DNA of 64,000 nt from Pelagibacterium sp. 26DY04 (GTDB lineage: Bacteria; Pseudomonadota; Alphaproteobacteria; Rhizobiales; Devosiaceae), in the NCBI RefSeq assembly GCF_031202305.1, contig NZ_CP101731.1:2976001-3040000 (forward strand), in the 5' to 3' direction. A program made the translations under genes and the position numbers. This document shows positions 17,722-26,652 of this stretch, one piece after another. Position 1 is the stretch's first letter; each line of letters starts with the position of its first letter. The notes under the pieces are model-generated. The model was given only the letters and a program-made list of their open reading frames with translations, did not search any database and was not told the origin of the DNA.

Positions 17722-18620
17722 CCGACCCTGATCCCATTCTCGCTCTCGACGCCGTATCGAAATCCTTTGGCCCCGTTCACGCCGCGCGTTCGGTCTCGCT
17801 CGAGCTGCGCCCGGGCCGGACCCTGGCCCTGGTCGGCGAATCAGGCTCGGGCAAAACCACCGTCGCCCGCCTCATCATGCGCGAATATCAGCCCGACGAC
17901 GGCAGATTGCTCTATCGCGGTCAGCCGCTGGGCTCGGGCGACGCCAAGGCGCTCCAATCCTATCGCTCTGCGGTGCAGATGGTGTTCCAGGATCCTTTCG
18001 CTGCGCTCAACCCTGCCCACACCATCCACTATCATCTCAGCCGCCCCCTGCGGCTGCACCAGCGTGGCCTTGGCCGGATCGAGCGCAAGGGCAGGATCGA
18101 GGAATTGCTGACCCGCGTGAAGCTCGATCCGGCCCTGATCATGGGCAAATACCCGCATGAATTGTCCGGCGGCCAGCGACAGCGCATTTCCATCGCCCGA
18201 GCCCTGGCGGTCAATCCGCAAGTGATCGTCGCGGACGAACCGACCTCGATGCTCGACGTCTCGGTGCGGCTGGGCATCCTCAACCTGCTCAACGACATGA
18301 AGAGCCAGCTCGGGCTCGCGCTGCTTTACATCACCCACGACATCGCCACCGCCCGGTTCGTCGCCGAAGACATCATGGTGATGTATGCTGGTCAGGTGGT
18401 CGAATGGGGCGCCATGGAAAGCGTGCTGGGAAATCCCCAGCATCCCTATACGCGGCTGCTCCTTGCCGCGGTTCCCGACCCGGACCGACGCTTTGCGGAC
18501 TCCCTTGTCGAAAACGAGCTGGAAAGCATCGAAACCATCCGCCGCCAATCCGCCTTGCCCCAACCCGAAATCCGGCAAATGGGCGAAAACCATTTCATCA
18601 GGCCCCTGCCCGCCACGTAA
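17718..18620 (+). CDS. Oligopeptide-type ABC transporter ATP-binding protein (DppF type)
   Basis: 300-residue ATPase with Walker A GESGSGKTTVARL, signature [17 protein letters not shown], Walker B VIVADEPTSMLDVSV, and a C-terminal oligopeptide-transporter extension (QHPYTRLLLAAVPDPD). It is the last gene of the murQ operon. Its stop faces the anmK stop 30 bp away on the other strand, with no obvious terminator between them. Confidence 0.93.
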   Translation: MTDPDPILALDAVSKSFGPVHAARSVSLELRPGRTLALVGESGSGKTTVARLIMREYQPDDGRLLYRGQPLGSGDAKALQSYRSAVQMVFQDPFAALNPAHTIHYHLSRPLRLHQRGLGRIERKGRIEELLTRVKLDPALIMGKYPHELSGGQRQRISIARALAVNPQVIVADEPTSMLDVSVRLGILNLLNDMKSQLGLALLYITHDIATARFVAEDIMVMYAGQVVEWGAMESVLGNPQHPYTRLLLAAVPDPDRRFADSLVENELESIETIRRQSALPQPEIRQMGENHFIRPLPAT

Positions 18621-18649
18621 AGTCGTCGCTTTTGCTGGAAACGCGTCAG

Positions 18650-19765
18650 CTACCGCGCCACTCGCCCGCCCGTCATCGGGCGCGGAGCGCCGGTCGTCGT
18701 CGGAAAGCTGATCGGCAGCCCGGCCAGCGTGCGCGCCGCCAAAAACCCGAAGCATTCGGCCTCGATCGCATCCCCGCGCCAGCCGACGTCATCGGCATTG
18801 AGCACCTCGACGTCCGCGCGCTCTGCGATCATCTCCATCAGCGTTGGATTGTGCCGTCCCCCGCCGCAAACGATTATACGCCCGGGCCGTTCCGGCAGCA
18901 GGTCGAGCCCCTTGCCCACGGCGCTCGCGGTAAACGCCGTCAGCGTCGCCGTACCGTCTGCAAGGCTCAACCCTTCCGCCATGCTGGCGGGAAAATCGAA
19001 GCGGTCGAGCGATTTAGGCCACGGTGCCCCGAGATAGGGATGGCCCAGCAGCCGGGTCAGCCGCGCCTCATCCACAGTCCCGTTGCACGCCAAAACCCCA
19101 TCGCGGTCCATCTCGCCATGCCCATGCGCCTTGACCCAATCATTGATCGGCGCGTTTGCCGGCCCCGTATCGAAGGCGATCAGTCTCTCTGCGCCATCCC
19201 ACCAGGTGATGTTGGCTACCCCACCCAGATTGAGCACGGCGGTCTCGCCCCCGGCACCGACCCCGCGCAGCAGCGCTTGATGATAAACCGGAACCAGCGG
19301 CGCCCCCTGCCCGCCCGCACGCACATCGGCGGAGCGAAAATCATAGACCACCGGCACGCCCAGCATCTCGTGCATAAGTGCTCCGTCCCCGAGTTGCCGC
19401 GTATCTCCGATGCGCCCCGGCGCCGGTGCCCGGTGCAACACCGATTGCCCATGAAACCCGATCGCACCGATCTCGGCCATCGCCATGCCCGAGCTTTCGA
19501 CGAAGCGACGCACGGCCTCTGCCTGAGCACGCGTCAGCGCCTCCTCGGCCCGCGCAAAAATCGCCGGCTCTGGCCCCTCGAAATTCCACCGCCGCGCTTG
19601 CGCCAGCGTTTCCTCCAGCAGCACCCGGACCTCGGTGGAATACGGCGCAAGCGTATAGGGCCCGAACTCTTCGACGCGCTCTCCGTCGGTCCTGAGCAGC
19701 GCAATATCGATATTGCCGTCGAGCACCGTTCCGGTCATCAGCCCGACCGTCCAGATCGCCGCCAT
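18650..19765 (-). CDS. anmK: Anhydro-N-acetylmuramic acid kinase
   Basis: Phosphorylates and opens 1,6-anhydro-MurNAc to MurNAc-6-P, the MurQ substrate. 371 residues, usual for AnmK. Motifs are [16 protein letters not shown] at the N-terminus (canonical GLMSGTSLDG), [34 protein letters not shown] and [14 protein letters not shown]. The ATG at 19765 follows GGAGGG; upstream frame extension overlaps the next gene. It is downstream of the PBP4B-like hydrolase on the same strand, with starts and stops adjacent. Confidence 0.95.
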   Translation of the reverse strand: MAAIWTVGLMTGTVLDGNIDIALLRTDGERVEEFGPYTLAPYSTEVRVLLEETLAQARRWNFEGPEPAIFARAEEALTRAQAEAVRRFVESSGMAMAEIGAIGFHGQSVLHRAPAPGRIGDTRQLGDGALMHEMLGVPVVYDFRSADVRAGGQGAPLVPVYHQALLRGVGAGGETAVLNLGGVANITWWDGAERLIAFDTGPANAPINDWVKAHGHGEMDRDGVLACNGTVDEARLTRLLGHPYLGAPWPKSLDRFDFPASMAEGLSLADGTATLTAFTASAVGKGLDLLPERPGRIIVCGGGRHNPTLMEMIAERADVEVLNADDVGWRGDAIEAECFGFLAARTLAGLPISFPTTTGAPRPMTGGRVAR

Positions 19766-19767
19766 GA

Positions 19768-20874
19768 TCAACCCTCCGCCCGGTTGATCGCATCGCCCAC
19801 CGCGCGGCGCAAAACGAAGATCCCGCTGTCGAAATGGCGGCTCGGGTGCACCCTGTTGGTCAAAAGCGTCCAGGCCCGGCCGCGCGAAAAATCGATCCAC
19901 AGCCCGGTACCGGTAAAGCCCGTATGCCCGATGGTTTCTGGCGAGCAATGCTCCCCGCCCGACCAGCCCTCATAAGGCCGCTCCCACCCATGCGTGCGCC
20001 GCCCCGACAGCGGCGTCCGCATCAGCCGCACCGCTTCGGTTTCCTCCGAGAGCACGCGCTGTGCGAAATCGAGCACCGCTGAGACCGTACCGAACAGCCC
20101 AGCATGCCCAGCGCCCGCGAGCGCCGCGCAGTTCTCGTCATGGACTTCCCCCACCAGCACCCGGCCCCGCCACGGATCGGTCTCGGTCGCGGCGGCCAGG
20201 CTCGGGTCCGCCGACCAGGCAAAACCGGGACCGGGATCCATCTCGCGTATACCTTTGCCCCCGAGCCGCTCAAGCGCGATGCCCAAAAGGATGAAGTTGA
20301 TGTCCGAATAAACAGCCGGCCCCGCGCTCCAGGCATGTTGCAGCACGAAATGCCGCAACAGGTTCGGATCGGTGCCATAGGTATAGAGCGGAAACACCCC
20401 TGGAAACGGCGTCTGGTGCCCCAGGCATTGCCGGAACGTCACTTTGCGCTGCCAGTTGTCGGGGTTGTATTGGGCAAAGTCCGGAATAGCCGTGGTCAGC
20501 GGCGCATCGAGGTCGATCTTCCCTTCTTCCGCCAGCGCCAGGATACGCGGGGTCGTGAACAGCACCTTGGTGAGAGACGCCAGATCGAACCAGGTTTGGG
20601 CGGTCATTGCGCGTTCGATGGGCACCGTCTGCGCCTTCCCCACCGCCCTTACGGCCCGCGCCCCCGCCGCATCCACGACTCCCAGCACCCCGCCCGGAAT
20701 CCGCCCCGCGGCAACGACCTCCGCCAACGGCGCAAAGCCGCGATCCAAAACAGTCTCCAAGCTCACGACATCTCCGGCATTAGGTTTGCCGGCACTGTAG
20801 CGCTCGACGATTTTCCATTCCAGTCGCCCGACCGGATCGCCATCGGTACGCTTGAGCGGGAGCCGCAGCCTCAA
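19768..20874 (-). CDS. Serine hydrolase of the beta-lactamase/PBP4B (YfeW) type
   Basis: Class-C beta-lactamase-fold hydrolase of up to 368 residues. The active-site tetrad SLTK lies in [14 protein letters not shown], the second motif is YSD in [11 protein letters not shown], and the third is HTG (GHTGFTGTG) instead of KTG, as in esterase or carboxypeptidase-like members. No clear signal peptide. The TTG at 20874 gives the longest form with coding-like codons; a GTG at 20766 with GGAG upstream would give 332 residues. In E. coli the PBP4B gene yfeW sits in the murQP operon, which matches this cell-wall-recycling context next to anmK. Confidence 0.8.
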   Translation of the reverse strand: MRLRLPLKRTDGDPVGRLEWKIVERYSAGKPNAGDVVSLETVLDRGFAPLAEVVAAGRIPGGVLGVVDAAGARAVRAVGKAQTVPIERAMTAQTWFDLASLTKVLFTTPRILALAEEGKIDLDAPLTTAIPDFAQYNPDNWQRKVTFRQCLGHQTPFPGVFPLYTYGTDPNLLRHFVLQHAWSAGPAVYSDINFILLGIALERLGGKGIREMDPGPGFAWSADPSLAAATETDPWRGRVLVGEVHDENCAALAGAGHAGLFGTVSAVLDFAQRVLSEETEAVRLMRTPLSGRRTHGWERPYEGWSGGEHCSPETIGHTGFTGTGLWIDFSRGRAWTLLTNRVHPSRHFDSGIFVLRRAVGDAINRAEG

Positions 20875-20913
20875 TTGTTCTGACCGAACGCCGGGAGATT
20901 GTCCGCGCCCGGC

Positions 20914-21891
20914 CTAGAGCTGCTTTCTGGTCAGCTTTCCCAGCACCCCGATGATGCCCTCGCGGAACAGCATTACGGCAATGACGAAGATCGTCCCCTG
21001 GAGCACGGTGACCCAGGCTCCCAGGCCCGCAAAATAATTCTGCATGGTGACGATGATGGCCGCGCCCAGGATGGGGCCGAAAACCGTGTGCATGCCGCCC
21101 AGGAGCGACATCAGCACCACCTCGCCCGACATGGCCCAGTGCACGTCGGTGAGCGAGGCGAGCTGGAAGACCAGCGCCTTGGTCGCCCCTGCCGTGCCCG
21201 CCAAGGTCGCTGACATCACGAAGATGGCAAGCTTGTAGCGATTGACCTCATAGCCCAGAGAAACCGAGCGCGGCTCGTTCTCCCGGATGGCCTTGAGAAC
21301 CTGCCCGAACGGGGAATGGATGATGCGGTAGATCAGGAACAACCCCGCAAAGACGATCACGAACACGAAGACGTAGAAGGCGCTGTCGCTGGAAATGTCG
21401 AAAAGTCCGAACAGCATGTTGCGCGGCACAGCCTGAATGCCGTCCTCCCCGCCAGTAAACGGCGCCTGTAGGGAGATGAAATAGACCATCTGCGCAAAAG
21501 CCAGGGTCACCATGGCGAAATAGATGCCTTGGCGCCTGATGGCGAGGCTCCCGATCGCCAGCCCGAGCACAGCCGATGCCGCCGTTCCCAGAAGTACGCA
21601 CAATTCCGGCGACAGCCCCCATTGCTTGGCCGCATGGGCCGAAACATAGCTGGCGGCCCCGAAAAACGCCGCATGCCCGAAGCTGAGCAGCCCGCCATAC
21701 CCCAGGAGCAGGTTGAAGGCGCAGGCAAATAGCGCAAAGCACATCACCTTCATGAGGAAGACCGGGTACAAAAAGAACGGCGCGATGGCAAAGAACGCCA
21801 AAAGCCCCGCAAAGATCGCAAGATGAAGCCTGGGAATACCCAGATCCGCCGTATGCCGGGGGCGCGAAAAGGACATCGTCTGCTCGGCCAT
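20914..21891 (-). CDS. livM: Branched-chain-amino-acid-type ABC permease (LivM type)
   Basis: Inner-membrane permease of 325 residues from the ATG at 21891, which overlaps the livH stop by one base; a longer open frame over livH is a shadow. LivM-family segments are FNLLLGYGGLLSFGHAAFFGAASYVSAH, GIYFAMVTLAFAQMVYFI and the cytoplasmic loop SPFGQVLKAIRENEPRSVSLGYEVNRYKL. It ends the operon that starts with the 3-hydroxybutyrate-dehydrogenase-like gene. In this context the cargo could be a hydroxy acid rather than leucine. Confidence 0.92.
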   Translation of the reverse strand: MAEQTMSFSRPRHTADLGIPRLHLAIFAGLLAFFAIAPFFLYPVFLMKVMCFALFACAFNLLLGYGGLLSFGHAAFFGAASYVSAHAAKQWGLSPELCVLLGTAASAVLGLAIGSLAIRRQGIYFAMVTLAFAQMVYFISLQAPFTGGEDGIQAVPRNMLFGLFDISSDSAFYVFVFVIVFAGLFLIYRIIHSPFGQVLKAIRENEPRSVSLGYEVNRYKLAIFVMSATLAGTAGATKALVFQLASLTDVHWAMSGEVVLMSLLGGMHTVFGPILGAAIIVTMQNYFAGLGAWVTVLQGTIFVIAVMLFREGIIGVLGKLTRKQL

Positions 21892-22778
21892 CACACAGCC
21901 CTCCCGAACAGGCCCTGGGGCTTGATCATCAATACGATCGCCATGATGACGAAAATCACCACCGCCGAGGCCTCGGGATAGAACACGCGCGTAAAGCCTT
22001 CGATGATCCCCAGGCCAAAGCCGGTGACGATGGCGCCCAAGATCGATCCCATGCCCCCGATCACCACGACAGCGAACACCACGATGATCAGGTCGGCGCC
22101 CATATTGGGGTTGACCGAATAGATCGGGGCGGCGAGCACCCCCGCCAGCGCCGCCAGTCCCACGCCGAACCCATAGGTGAGCGTCACCAGCCGCGGCACG
22201 TTGATGCCGAAGGCGCCAACCATGGTGGGGTTTTCGGTTGCCGCGCGCAGATAGGCGCCCAGCCGCGTCTTTTCGATGGCAAACCAGGTGCCAAAGCACA
22301 CGACCACCGACGCGACCACCACCCATGCGCGATAGTTGGGCAGGAACATGAATCCAAGATTGGTTCCACCCTGGAGCTGGGACGGTATGGAGTAAGGCAG
22401 TCCCGACACCCCATACTGATTGCGGAACAGGCCCTGGATGATCAGCGCCAGCCCGAAAGTCAAAAGCAGCCCGTAAAGGTGATCGAGGTGATAGAGTCGC
22501 GAGATCATCAGCCGCTCGATCACCACCCCGAACGCCCCGACCACCACCGGCACGATGATGAGCGCCCACCAGTAGTCGATCCCCAGATAGGTCAGCAGCA
22601 TCCAGGCCACGAACGCCCCCATCATGTACTGGGCGCCGTGGGTGAAATTGATGATGTTGAGCAAACCGAAGATCACCGCCAGCCCCAGGCTGAGCAGGGC
22701 GTAGAATGATCCGTTGATCAGCCCGAGCAGCAATTGCCCGAACAGGGCGGCAGCCGGAATGCCGAAGATCTCGAACAT
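21891..22778 (-). CDS. livH: Branched-chain-amino-acid-type ABC permease (LivH type)
   Basis: Inner-membrane permease of 295 residues. Family segments are GLINGSFYALLSLGLAVIFGLLNIINFTHGAQYMMGAF at the N-terminus, then ATENPTMVGAFGINVPRL and VVIGGMGSILGAIVTGFGLGIIEG. It pairs with LivM, whose start overlaps its stop. It follows the binding-protein gene after an 87-bp gap containing a 12-bp hairpin. Confidence 0.93.
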   Translation of the reverse strand: MFEIFGIPAAALFGQLLLGLINGSFYALLSLGLAVIFGLLNIINFTHGAQYMMGAFVAWMLLTYLGIDYWWALIIVPVVVGAFGVVIERLMISRLYHLDHLYGLLLTFGLALIIQGLFRNQYGVSGLPYSIPSQLQGGTNLGFMFLPNYRAWVVVASVVVCFGTWFAIEKTRLGAYLRAATENPTMVGAFGINVPRLVTLTYGFGVGLAALAGVLAAPIYSVNPNMGADLIIVVFAVVVIGGMGSILGAIVTGFGLGIIEGFTRVFYPEASAVVIFVIMAIVLMIKPQGLFGRAV

Positions 22779-22812
22779 GGGCGTATGGCTTTCAAAGGCT
22801 CTTTGAACGGTT

Positions 22813-22846
22813 GGGACGCGCCGGGGAGGAGGAACCGGCGCGTCCC
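22813..22846 (-). terminator. Intercistronic hairpin between livK and livH
   Basis: GGGACGCGCCGG (22813-22824) and CCGGCGCGTCCC (22835-22846) pair perfectly over 12 bp with a 10-nt loop that is G/A-rich on the plus strand. On the transcribed minus strand it follows the livK stop at 22866. No T-run follows on that strand. It is probably a message-stabilising or attenuating structure within the operon. Confidence 0.65.
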
Positions 22847-22865
22847 GTTTTCGCTGCCGGCCGGC

Positions 22866-24062
22866 TTACCCGACCAGTTCGCACCCGCCCTGATCGAGCG
22901 GACGGAAGGCGCTTTCGGCCGGAATGGTGTAGCCGAGCTCGTAATAATCCCAGGGGCCTTCCGACTGGTCTGGCGACTTGACGCGGAACAGGTACATGTT
23001 GTGGATCTTGCGCCCGTCGGCCCGGATTTCACCCTCCCCGAACAGCGGGTCCGAGGTTGGCATGGCCTTCATCGCTTCCATCACCGGCCCGGCTTCCACG
23101 CTCTGGGTTTCCTCGATGGCCTTGAGATAGTGGAGCACGCCCGCATAGACGCCGGCATGGACCATGGTGGGCATATCCCCGCCATTGCGCTCGGCGAAAC
23201 GCTCTGACCATTCCCGCGTCCCCTCGTTGAGGTCCCAATAAAAGCTCTCGGTGAGCACCAGGCCTTGAGCGGTTTCCAGTCCCAGCGCGTGAACGTCGGA
23301 GATAAACATCAGCAGCGCCGCCAGGGACTGGCCCGACTGGGTGATGCCGAATTCGGAAGCCTGCTTGATGGCGTTGATGGTATCGCCACCCGCATTGGCA
23401 AGCCCGATCACCTCTGCGCCCGACGATTGCGCCTGCAGCAGGTAGGACGAGAAATCCTGGCCGGGGAAAGGATGCCGCACGGTGCCCAGCACCTCGCCGC
23501 CCGCCGCCTCGACCACGGCCGCCGTGTCGGTTTCCAGCGCATGGCCGAAAGCATAGTCGGCGGTGAGGAAGAACCAGGTGTCCGATCCCGATTCCACCAT
23601 CGCGGTGCCCGTGCCATTGGCGAGCGCCCAGGTGTCATAAGTCCAGTGAACCGTGTTGGGCGAGCATTGCGCGCCGGTCAGGTCCGCCGATCCGGCCCCC
23701 GAATTGATGAAGATGCGGTCCTTCTCGCGGGTGATCTCGTTGACCGCCAAGGCCGCCGACGAGGTGGGCACGTCGACGATGGCGTGCACGCCCTCCTCGT
23801 CATACCATTGGCGCGCGATGGTCGAGGCCACGTCCGGCTTGTTCTGGTGGTCCGCCGAGATGATCTCGACATTGATGCCCTTGTCGGCGGCCATGAAATC
23901 CTCGACCGCCATCTGCGCGGCAATCACCGAGCCTTCTCCCGAAAGGTCGGCATAGATGCCGGAGCGGTCGTTAAGCACACCGATCTTGACGTCGATTGCG
24001 TAAGCCGAGCCGGCCATGGCGCCTGCCATGGCCAAAGCCAGGATTGGGGTTGAGATTCTCAC
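22866..24062 (-). CDS. ABC transporter substrate-binding protein, LivK/amide type
   Basis: Periplasmic binding protein of 398 residues. The GTG start at 24062 has GGGAGG upstream and gives a signal peptide (MRISTPILALAMAGAMAGSAYA/ID). The type-1 periplasmic fold is shown by VKIGVLNDRSGIYADLSGEGSVIAAQMAVEDF and TADYAFGHALETDTAAVVEAAGGEVLG. Relatives bind amino acids, amides, urea or organic acids. It lies inside the dehydrogenase-livGF-livK-livHM operon; a short hydroxy-acid ligand is a reasonable guess. Confidence 0.9.
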   Translation of the reverse strand: MRISTPILALAMAGAMAGSAYAIDVKIGVLNDRSGIYADLSGEGSVIAAQMAVEDFMAADKGINVEIISADHQNKPDVASTIARQWYDEEGVHAIVDVPTSSAALAVNEITREKDRIFINSGAGSADLTGAQCSPNTVHWTYDTWALANGTGTAMVESGSDTWFFLTADYAFGHALETDTAAVVEAAGGEVLGTVRHPFPGQDFSSYLLQAQSSGAEVIGLANAGGDTINAIKQASEFGITQSGQSLAALLMFISDVHALGLETAQGLVLTESFYWDLNEGTREWSERFAERNGGDMPTMVHAGVYAGVLHYLKAIEETQSVEAGPVMEAMKAMPTSDPLFGEGEIRADGRKIHNMYLFRVKSPDQSEGPWDYYELGYTIPAESAFRPLDQGGCELVG

Positions 24063-24088
24063 GTTGCTATCCTCCCTTGGTGAACGTG

Positions 24089-24109
24089 CCGGGCGTCTCC
24101 GACGCCCGG
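24089..24109 (-). terminator. Intercistronic hairpin between livF and livK
   Basis: CCGGGCGTC (24089-24097) and GACGCCCGG (24101-24109) form a perfect 9-bp stem with a 3-nt loop in the 54-bp gap between the livF stop and the livK start. No T-tract follows. With the hairpin after livK it brackets the binding-protein message on both sides. Confidence 0.6.
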
Positions 24110-24116
24110 ATCGGCG

Positions 24117-24845
24117 CTACACGCCCAGATAGGCGTGCAATTTCTCGGTATTGGCATCGAGCTCGGCGTTGGGGATCATGTCGATCACCCGGCCCTGCTC
24201 GACGACGTAGTGGCGATCGGCCACCGACGCTGCAAAGTGGAAGTTCTGTTCGACCAGCACGATGGTGTAGCCCTCCGCCTTGAGCCGCGAGATGGTGCGG
24301 CCAATCTGCTGGACGATCACTGGTGCAAGCCCCTCTGTCGGTTCGTCCAGCAGCAGCATCATGGCACCAGTGCGCAGAATGCGGGCAATGGCCAACATTT
24401 GCTGTTCGCCGCCCGAAAGCTTGGTGCCCTGGCTCGATAGGCGCTCCTTGAGGTTGGGGAACATTTCGAAGATCGTCTCGACCGCCATGCCACCCGGCTT
24501 GACCACCGGAGGCAGCATCAGGTTCTCTTCGACCGAGAGCGAGGAGAAAATCGCCCGTTCCTCGGGGCAAAGCGCGATCCCCGCCTTGGCGATGGCGCGC
24601 GATGGCGCCCCGATCAGCTCCTGGCCCTCGAAGCGGACCGATCCGCTGCGCTTGGCCAATATCCCCATGATGGCCTTGAGCGTCGTCGTCTTGCCCGCTC
24701 CGTTCCGCCCCAGAAGCGTCACCACCTCCCCCGGCGCGACGTCGAAATCGATGCCGTGGAGCACGTGGCTCTCGCCATACCAGCCCTCCAGTCCGGAAAC
24801 GGCGAGCAGCGGCGCGTTCACAATATGGGTTTGCGCATCAAGCAT
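24117..24845 (-). CDS. livF: Branched-chain-amino-acid-type ABC ATPase (LivF type)
   Basis: 242-residue ATPase. The ATG at 24845 overlaps the livG stop by 8 bp; the longer open frame lies over livG and is a shadow. Walker A is GRNGAGKTTTLKAIMG, the LivF-type signature is LSGGEQQMLAIARIL, Walker B is MMLLLDEPTEGLAP, and VEQNF takes the H-loop position. It forms the ATPase pair with LivG. Confidence 0.93.
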   Translation of the reverse strand: MLDAQTHIVNAPLLAVSGLEGWYGESHVLHGIDFDVAPGEVVTLLGRNGAGKTTTLKAIMGILAKRSGSVRFEGQELIGAPSRAIAKAGIALCPEERAIFSSLSVEENLMLPPVVKPGGMAVETIFEMFPNLKERLSSQGTKLSGGEQQMLAIARILRTGAMMLLLDEPTEGLAPVIVQQIGRTISRLKAEGYTIVLVEQNFHFAASVADRHYVVEQGRVIDMIPNAELDANTEKLHAYLGV

Positions 24846-25596
24846 GGCCGACACCGATATAGGCCTCCACCACCTGCGGGTCCTTGGACACCACCTCATA
24901 TGGCCCCTCGGCCAGAACCTGGCCCCGCGCCAGAACCGTGATCGTGTCGGACAGATCGGCGACCACCGAGAGATTATGCTCCACCATGAGGATCGTGCGG
25001 TCGGCCGAAATGCGCCTGATGAGCGCCGATATCCTGTCGACATCCTCATGAGCCATGCCGGCCATGGGCTCGTCGAGCAGCAGCATTTCGGGATCGAGAG
25101 CGAGCGTCGTCGCAATCTCGAGCGCGCGCTTGCGGCCATAGGAGAGTTCCGCGGCGGTGTGATGGGCGAAATCGGCCAACCCCACCTCTTCAACGCGCCG
25201 CAGGGCTTCGGTGTTGAACTGGCCGAGCACCGTCTGGGCGCGCCAGAAATCGAAATTGGCCCCGCGCCTGCGCTGCAGGGCAACCCGGACATTCTCCAGC
25301 ACCGTTAGCTTGGGAAAAACAGCCGAAATCTGGAACGAGCGCACCATACCCAATTGCGCGATCTCCGAAGCGGCGAGCGTCGTAATGTCCCTGCCATTGA
25401 AGGTGATGGTGCCGGCCGTAGGCTGCAAGAATTTGGTGAGAAGATTGAAACAGGTGGTCTTGCCCGCCCCGTTCGGCCCGATCAGTGCATGGATCGAGCC
25501 GCGCCTGACGTCGAGATCGACATTGTTGACGGCCATGAACCCCGCGAACTGCTTGGTCATGCCCTTGGCCGACAGGATGAGATCGGTGCCCGTCAT
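24838..25596 (-). CDS. livG: Branched-chain-amino-acid-type ABC ATPase (LivG type)
   Basis: 252-residue ATPase from the ATG at 25596, which overlaps the dehydrogenase stop (ATGA); a GTG four codons earlier is possible. Walker A is GPNGAGKTTCFNLLT, the signature is LSYGRKRALEIATTLAL (typical LivG variant), Walker B is MLLLDEPMAGMAHED, and the H-loop is VEHNLSVV. Second gene of the sigma-54-type operon. Confidence 0.93.
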   Translation of the reverse strand: MTGTDLILSAKGMTKQFAGFMAVNNVDLDVRRGSIHALIGPNGAGKTTCFNLLTKFLQPTAGTITFNGRDITTLAASEIAQLGMVRSFQISAVFPKLTVLENVRVALQRRRGANFDFWRAQTVLGQFNTEALRRVEEVGLADFAHHTAAELSYGRKRALEIATTLALDPEMLLLDEPMAGMAHEDVDRISALIRRISADRTILMVEHNLSVVADLSDTITVLARGQVLAEGPYEVVSKDPQVVEAYIGVGHA

Positions 25597-26381
25597 TTCG
25601 CCGTCCACCCCCCGTCGATGGAGATCGTGGCGCCGGTGATCGAGCGCGCCATTTCACCTGTGAGATAGAAGGCCATTTCGGCGATCTCCTCGGGCTGCAC
25701 GAAGCGTTTGGTCGGCTGGGGCGCAAGCATCACTGTCCTGATCACCTCCTCTTCGCTCATCTTGTGCACCCGCGCCTGGTCTGCCACCTGTGCCGCGACG
25801 AGCGGGGTCCACACATAGCCGGGGCAGATCGCATTTACGGTAATCCCCGTTTCGGCCACTTCCAGCGCCACGGTACGGGTAAGCCCCACCACCCCATGCT
25901 TGGTCGCCACATAGGCGGACTTGTATGGGGATGCGCGCAGCCCATGCGCCGACGCCACATTGATGATGCGGCCCCAACCTTTCCGTTTCATTGCCGGAAG
26001 GGCGGCCCTGATGGTGTGATAGGCGCTGTCGAGGCTGACGGCGACGATGCGGCGCCAGTCCTGGGGTGCGAGGTCCTCGACCGCCGCGACCTTCTGGATG
26101 CCCGCATTGTTGACCAGGACATCGAGCGCACCGAACCGGTCGATGACCGCTCTTGCCAGCCCGTAACTCTGCGCATCGTCGGCAAGATCGCCGGGGAAAT
26201 ATTCGGCCCGGCCGACCGCGCCGCCGATCTCGTGCACGATCGCTTGGGCCTCTTCGGCAGTCTCAAGCCCGTTGGCCGCAACCGTAAGGCCGGCCGCCGC
26301 AAGGCGCTTGGCGATCGCCAACCCGATTCCACTCGTCGCGCCGGTCACCAGCGCGACACGATGTTCGACGTCCTCGGACAC
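25593..26381 (-). CDS. Short-chain dehydrogenase, 3-hydroxybutyrate dehydrogenase-like
   Basis: NAD-dependent SDR of 262 residues from the GTG at 26381 with GGAGG upstream. The cofactor motif is TGATSGIGLAIA, NAG is in VLVNNAGIQKV, and the catalytic Ser-Tyr-Lys set is in NVASAHGLRASPYKSAYVATKHG. The C-terminal half (NAICPGYVWTPLV, QPTKRFVQPEEIA, SITGATISIDGGWTAK) matches D-3-hydroxybutyrate dehydrogenases closely. It oxidises 3-hydroxybutyrate to acetoacetate. As first gene of an importer operon it suggests uptake and use of external hydroxybutyrate or a similar acid. Confidence 0.87.
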   Translation of the reverse strand: MSEDVEHRVALVTGATSGIGLAIAKRLAAAGLTVAANGLETAEEAQAIVHEIGGAVGRAEYFPGDLADDAQSYGLARAVIDRFGALDVLVNNAGIQKVAAVEDLAPQDWRRIVAVSLDSAYHTIRAALPAMKRKGWGRIINVASAHGLRASPYKSAYVATKHGVVGLTRTVALEVAETGITVNAICPGYVWTPLVAAQVADQARVHKMSEEEVIRTVMLAPQPTKRFVQPEEIAEMAFYLTGEMARSITGATISIDGGWTAK

Positions 26382-26436
26382 CGCGCCTCCATCCCTTTGT
26401 TCGGACCCTTTGGGCCTTGTTCTTGCCGAACTACGT

Positions 26437-26452
26437 ATCAAGGACCATGCCA
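26437..26452 (-). promoter_or_regulatory. Candidate sigma-54 (-24/-12) promoter for the dehydrogenase-liv operon
   Basis: On the minus strand the sequence reads TGGCATG-GTCC-TTGAT, against the consensus TGGCACG-N4-TTGCW. The -24 GG and the spacing are right; the -12 GC is GA. It lies 56 bp upstream of the dehydrogenase start and between that gene and a divergent sigma-54 activator gene, which raises its credibility. Confidence 0.5.
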
Positions 26453-26537
26453 AACGCTCCCACGCCCTCCCGGCGCCCGATTTTCAGGGGCCTTCCGCAT
26501 ATGACAGTATCGCCGATTGGCGCCTCCAGGCTTGAGG

Positions 26538-26620
26538 TGTCCGGCTTTAGCTACGCTATTGTCCGCTAAACCGGACATTTGACGCCTTCGACTTGCATCT
26601 CTTGCCGGATGAACCGGACA
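26538..26620. promoter_or_regulatory. Repeated TGTCCGG half sites, probable enhancer (UAS) for the sigma-54 activator
   Basis: Four related half sites lie here: TGTCCGG at 26538-26544, the inverted pair TGTCCG (26560-26565) and CGGACA (26572-26577) with a 6-bp spacer, and CCGGACA at 26614-26620. They sit about 85-170 bp upstream of the candidate -24/-12 promoter, the usual distance for an enhancer-binding protein, and just upstream of the activator gene (26653). Confidence 0.55.
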
Positions 26621-26652
26621 GTTCTACGCTTTAGGGCGGAGGAGACCGCACG

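Noticed and set aside
26382..26410. Second sigma-54-like site closer to the dehydrogenase start
   Set aside because: GG-N10-GC spacing occurs on the minus strand near 26414-26429, but the surrounding bases match the consensus worse than the site at 26437-26452.
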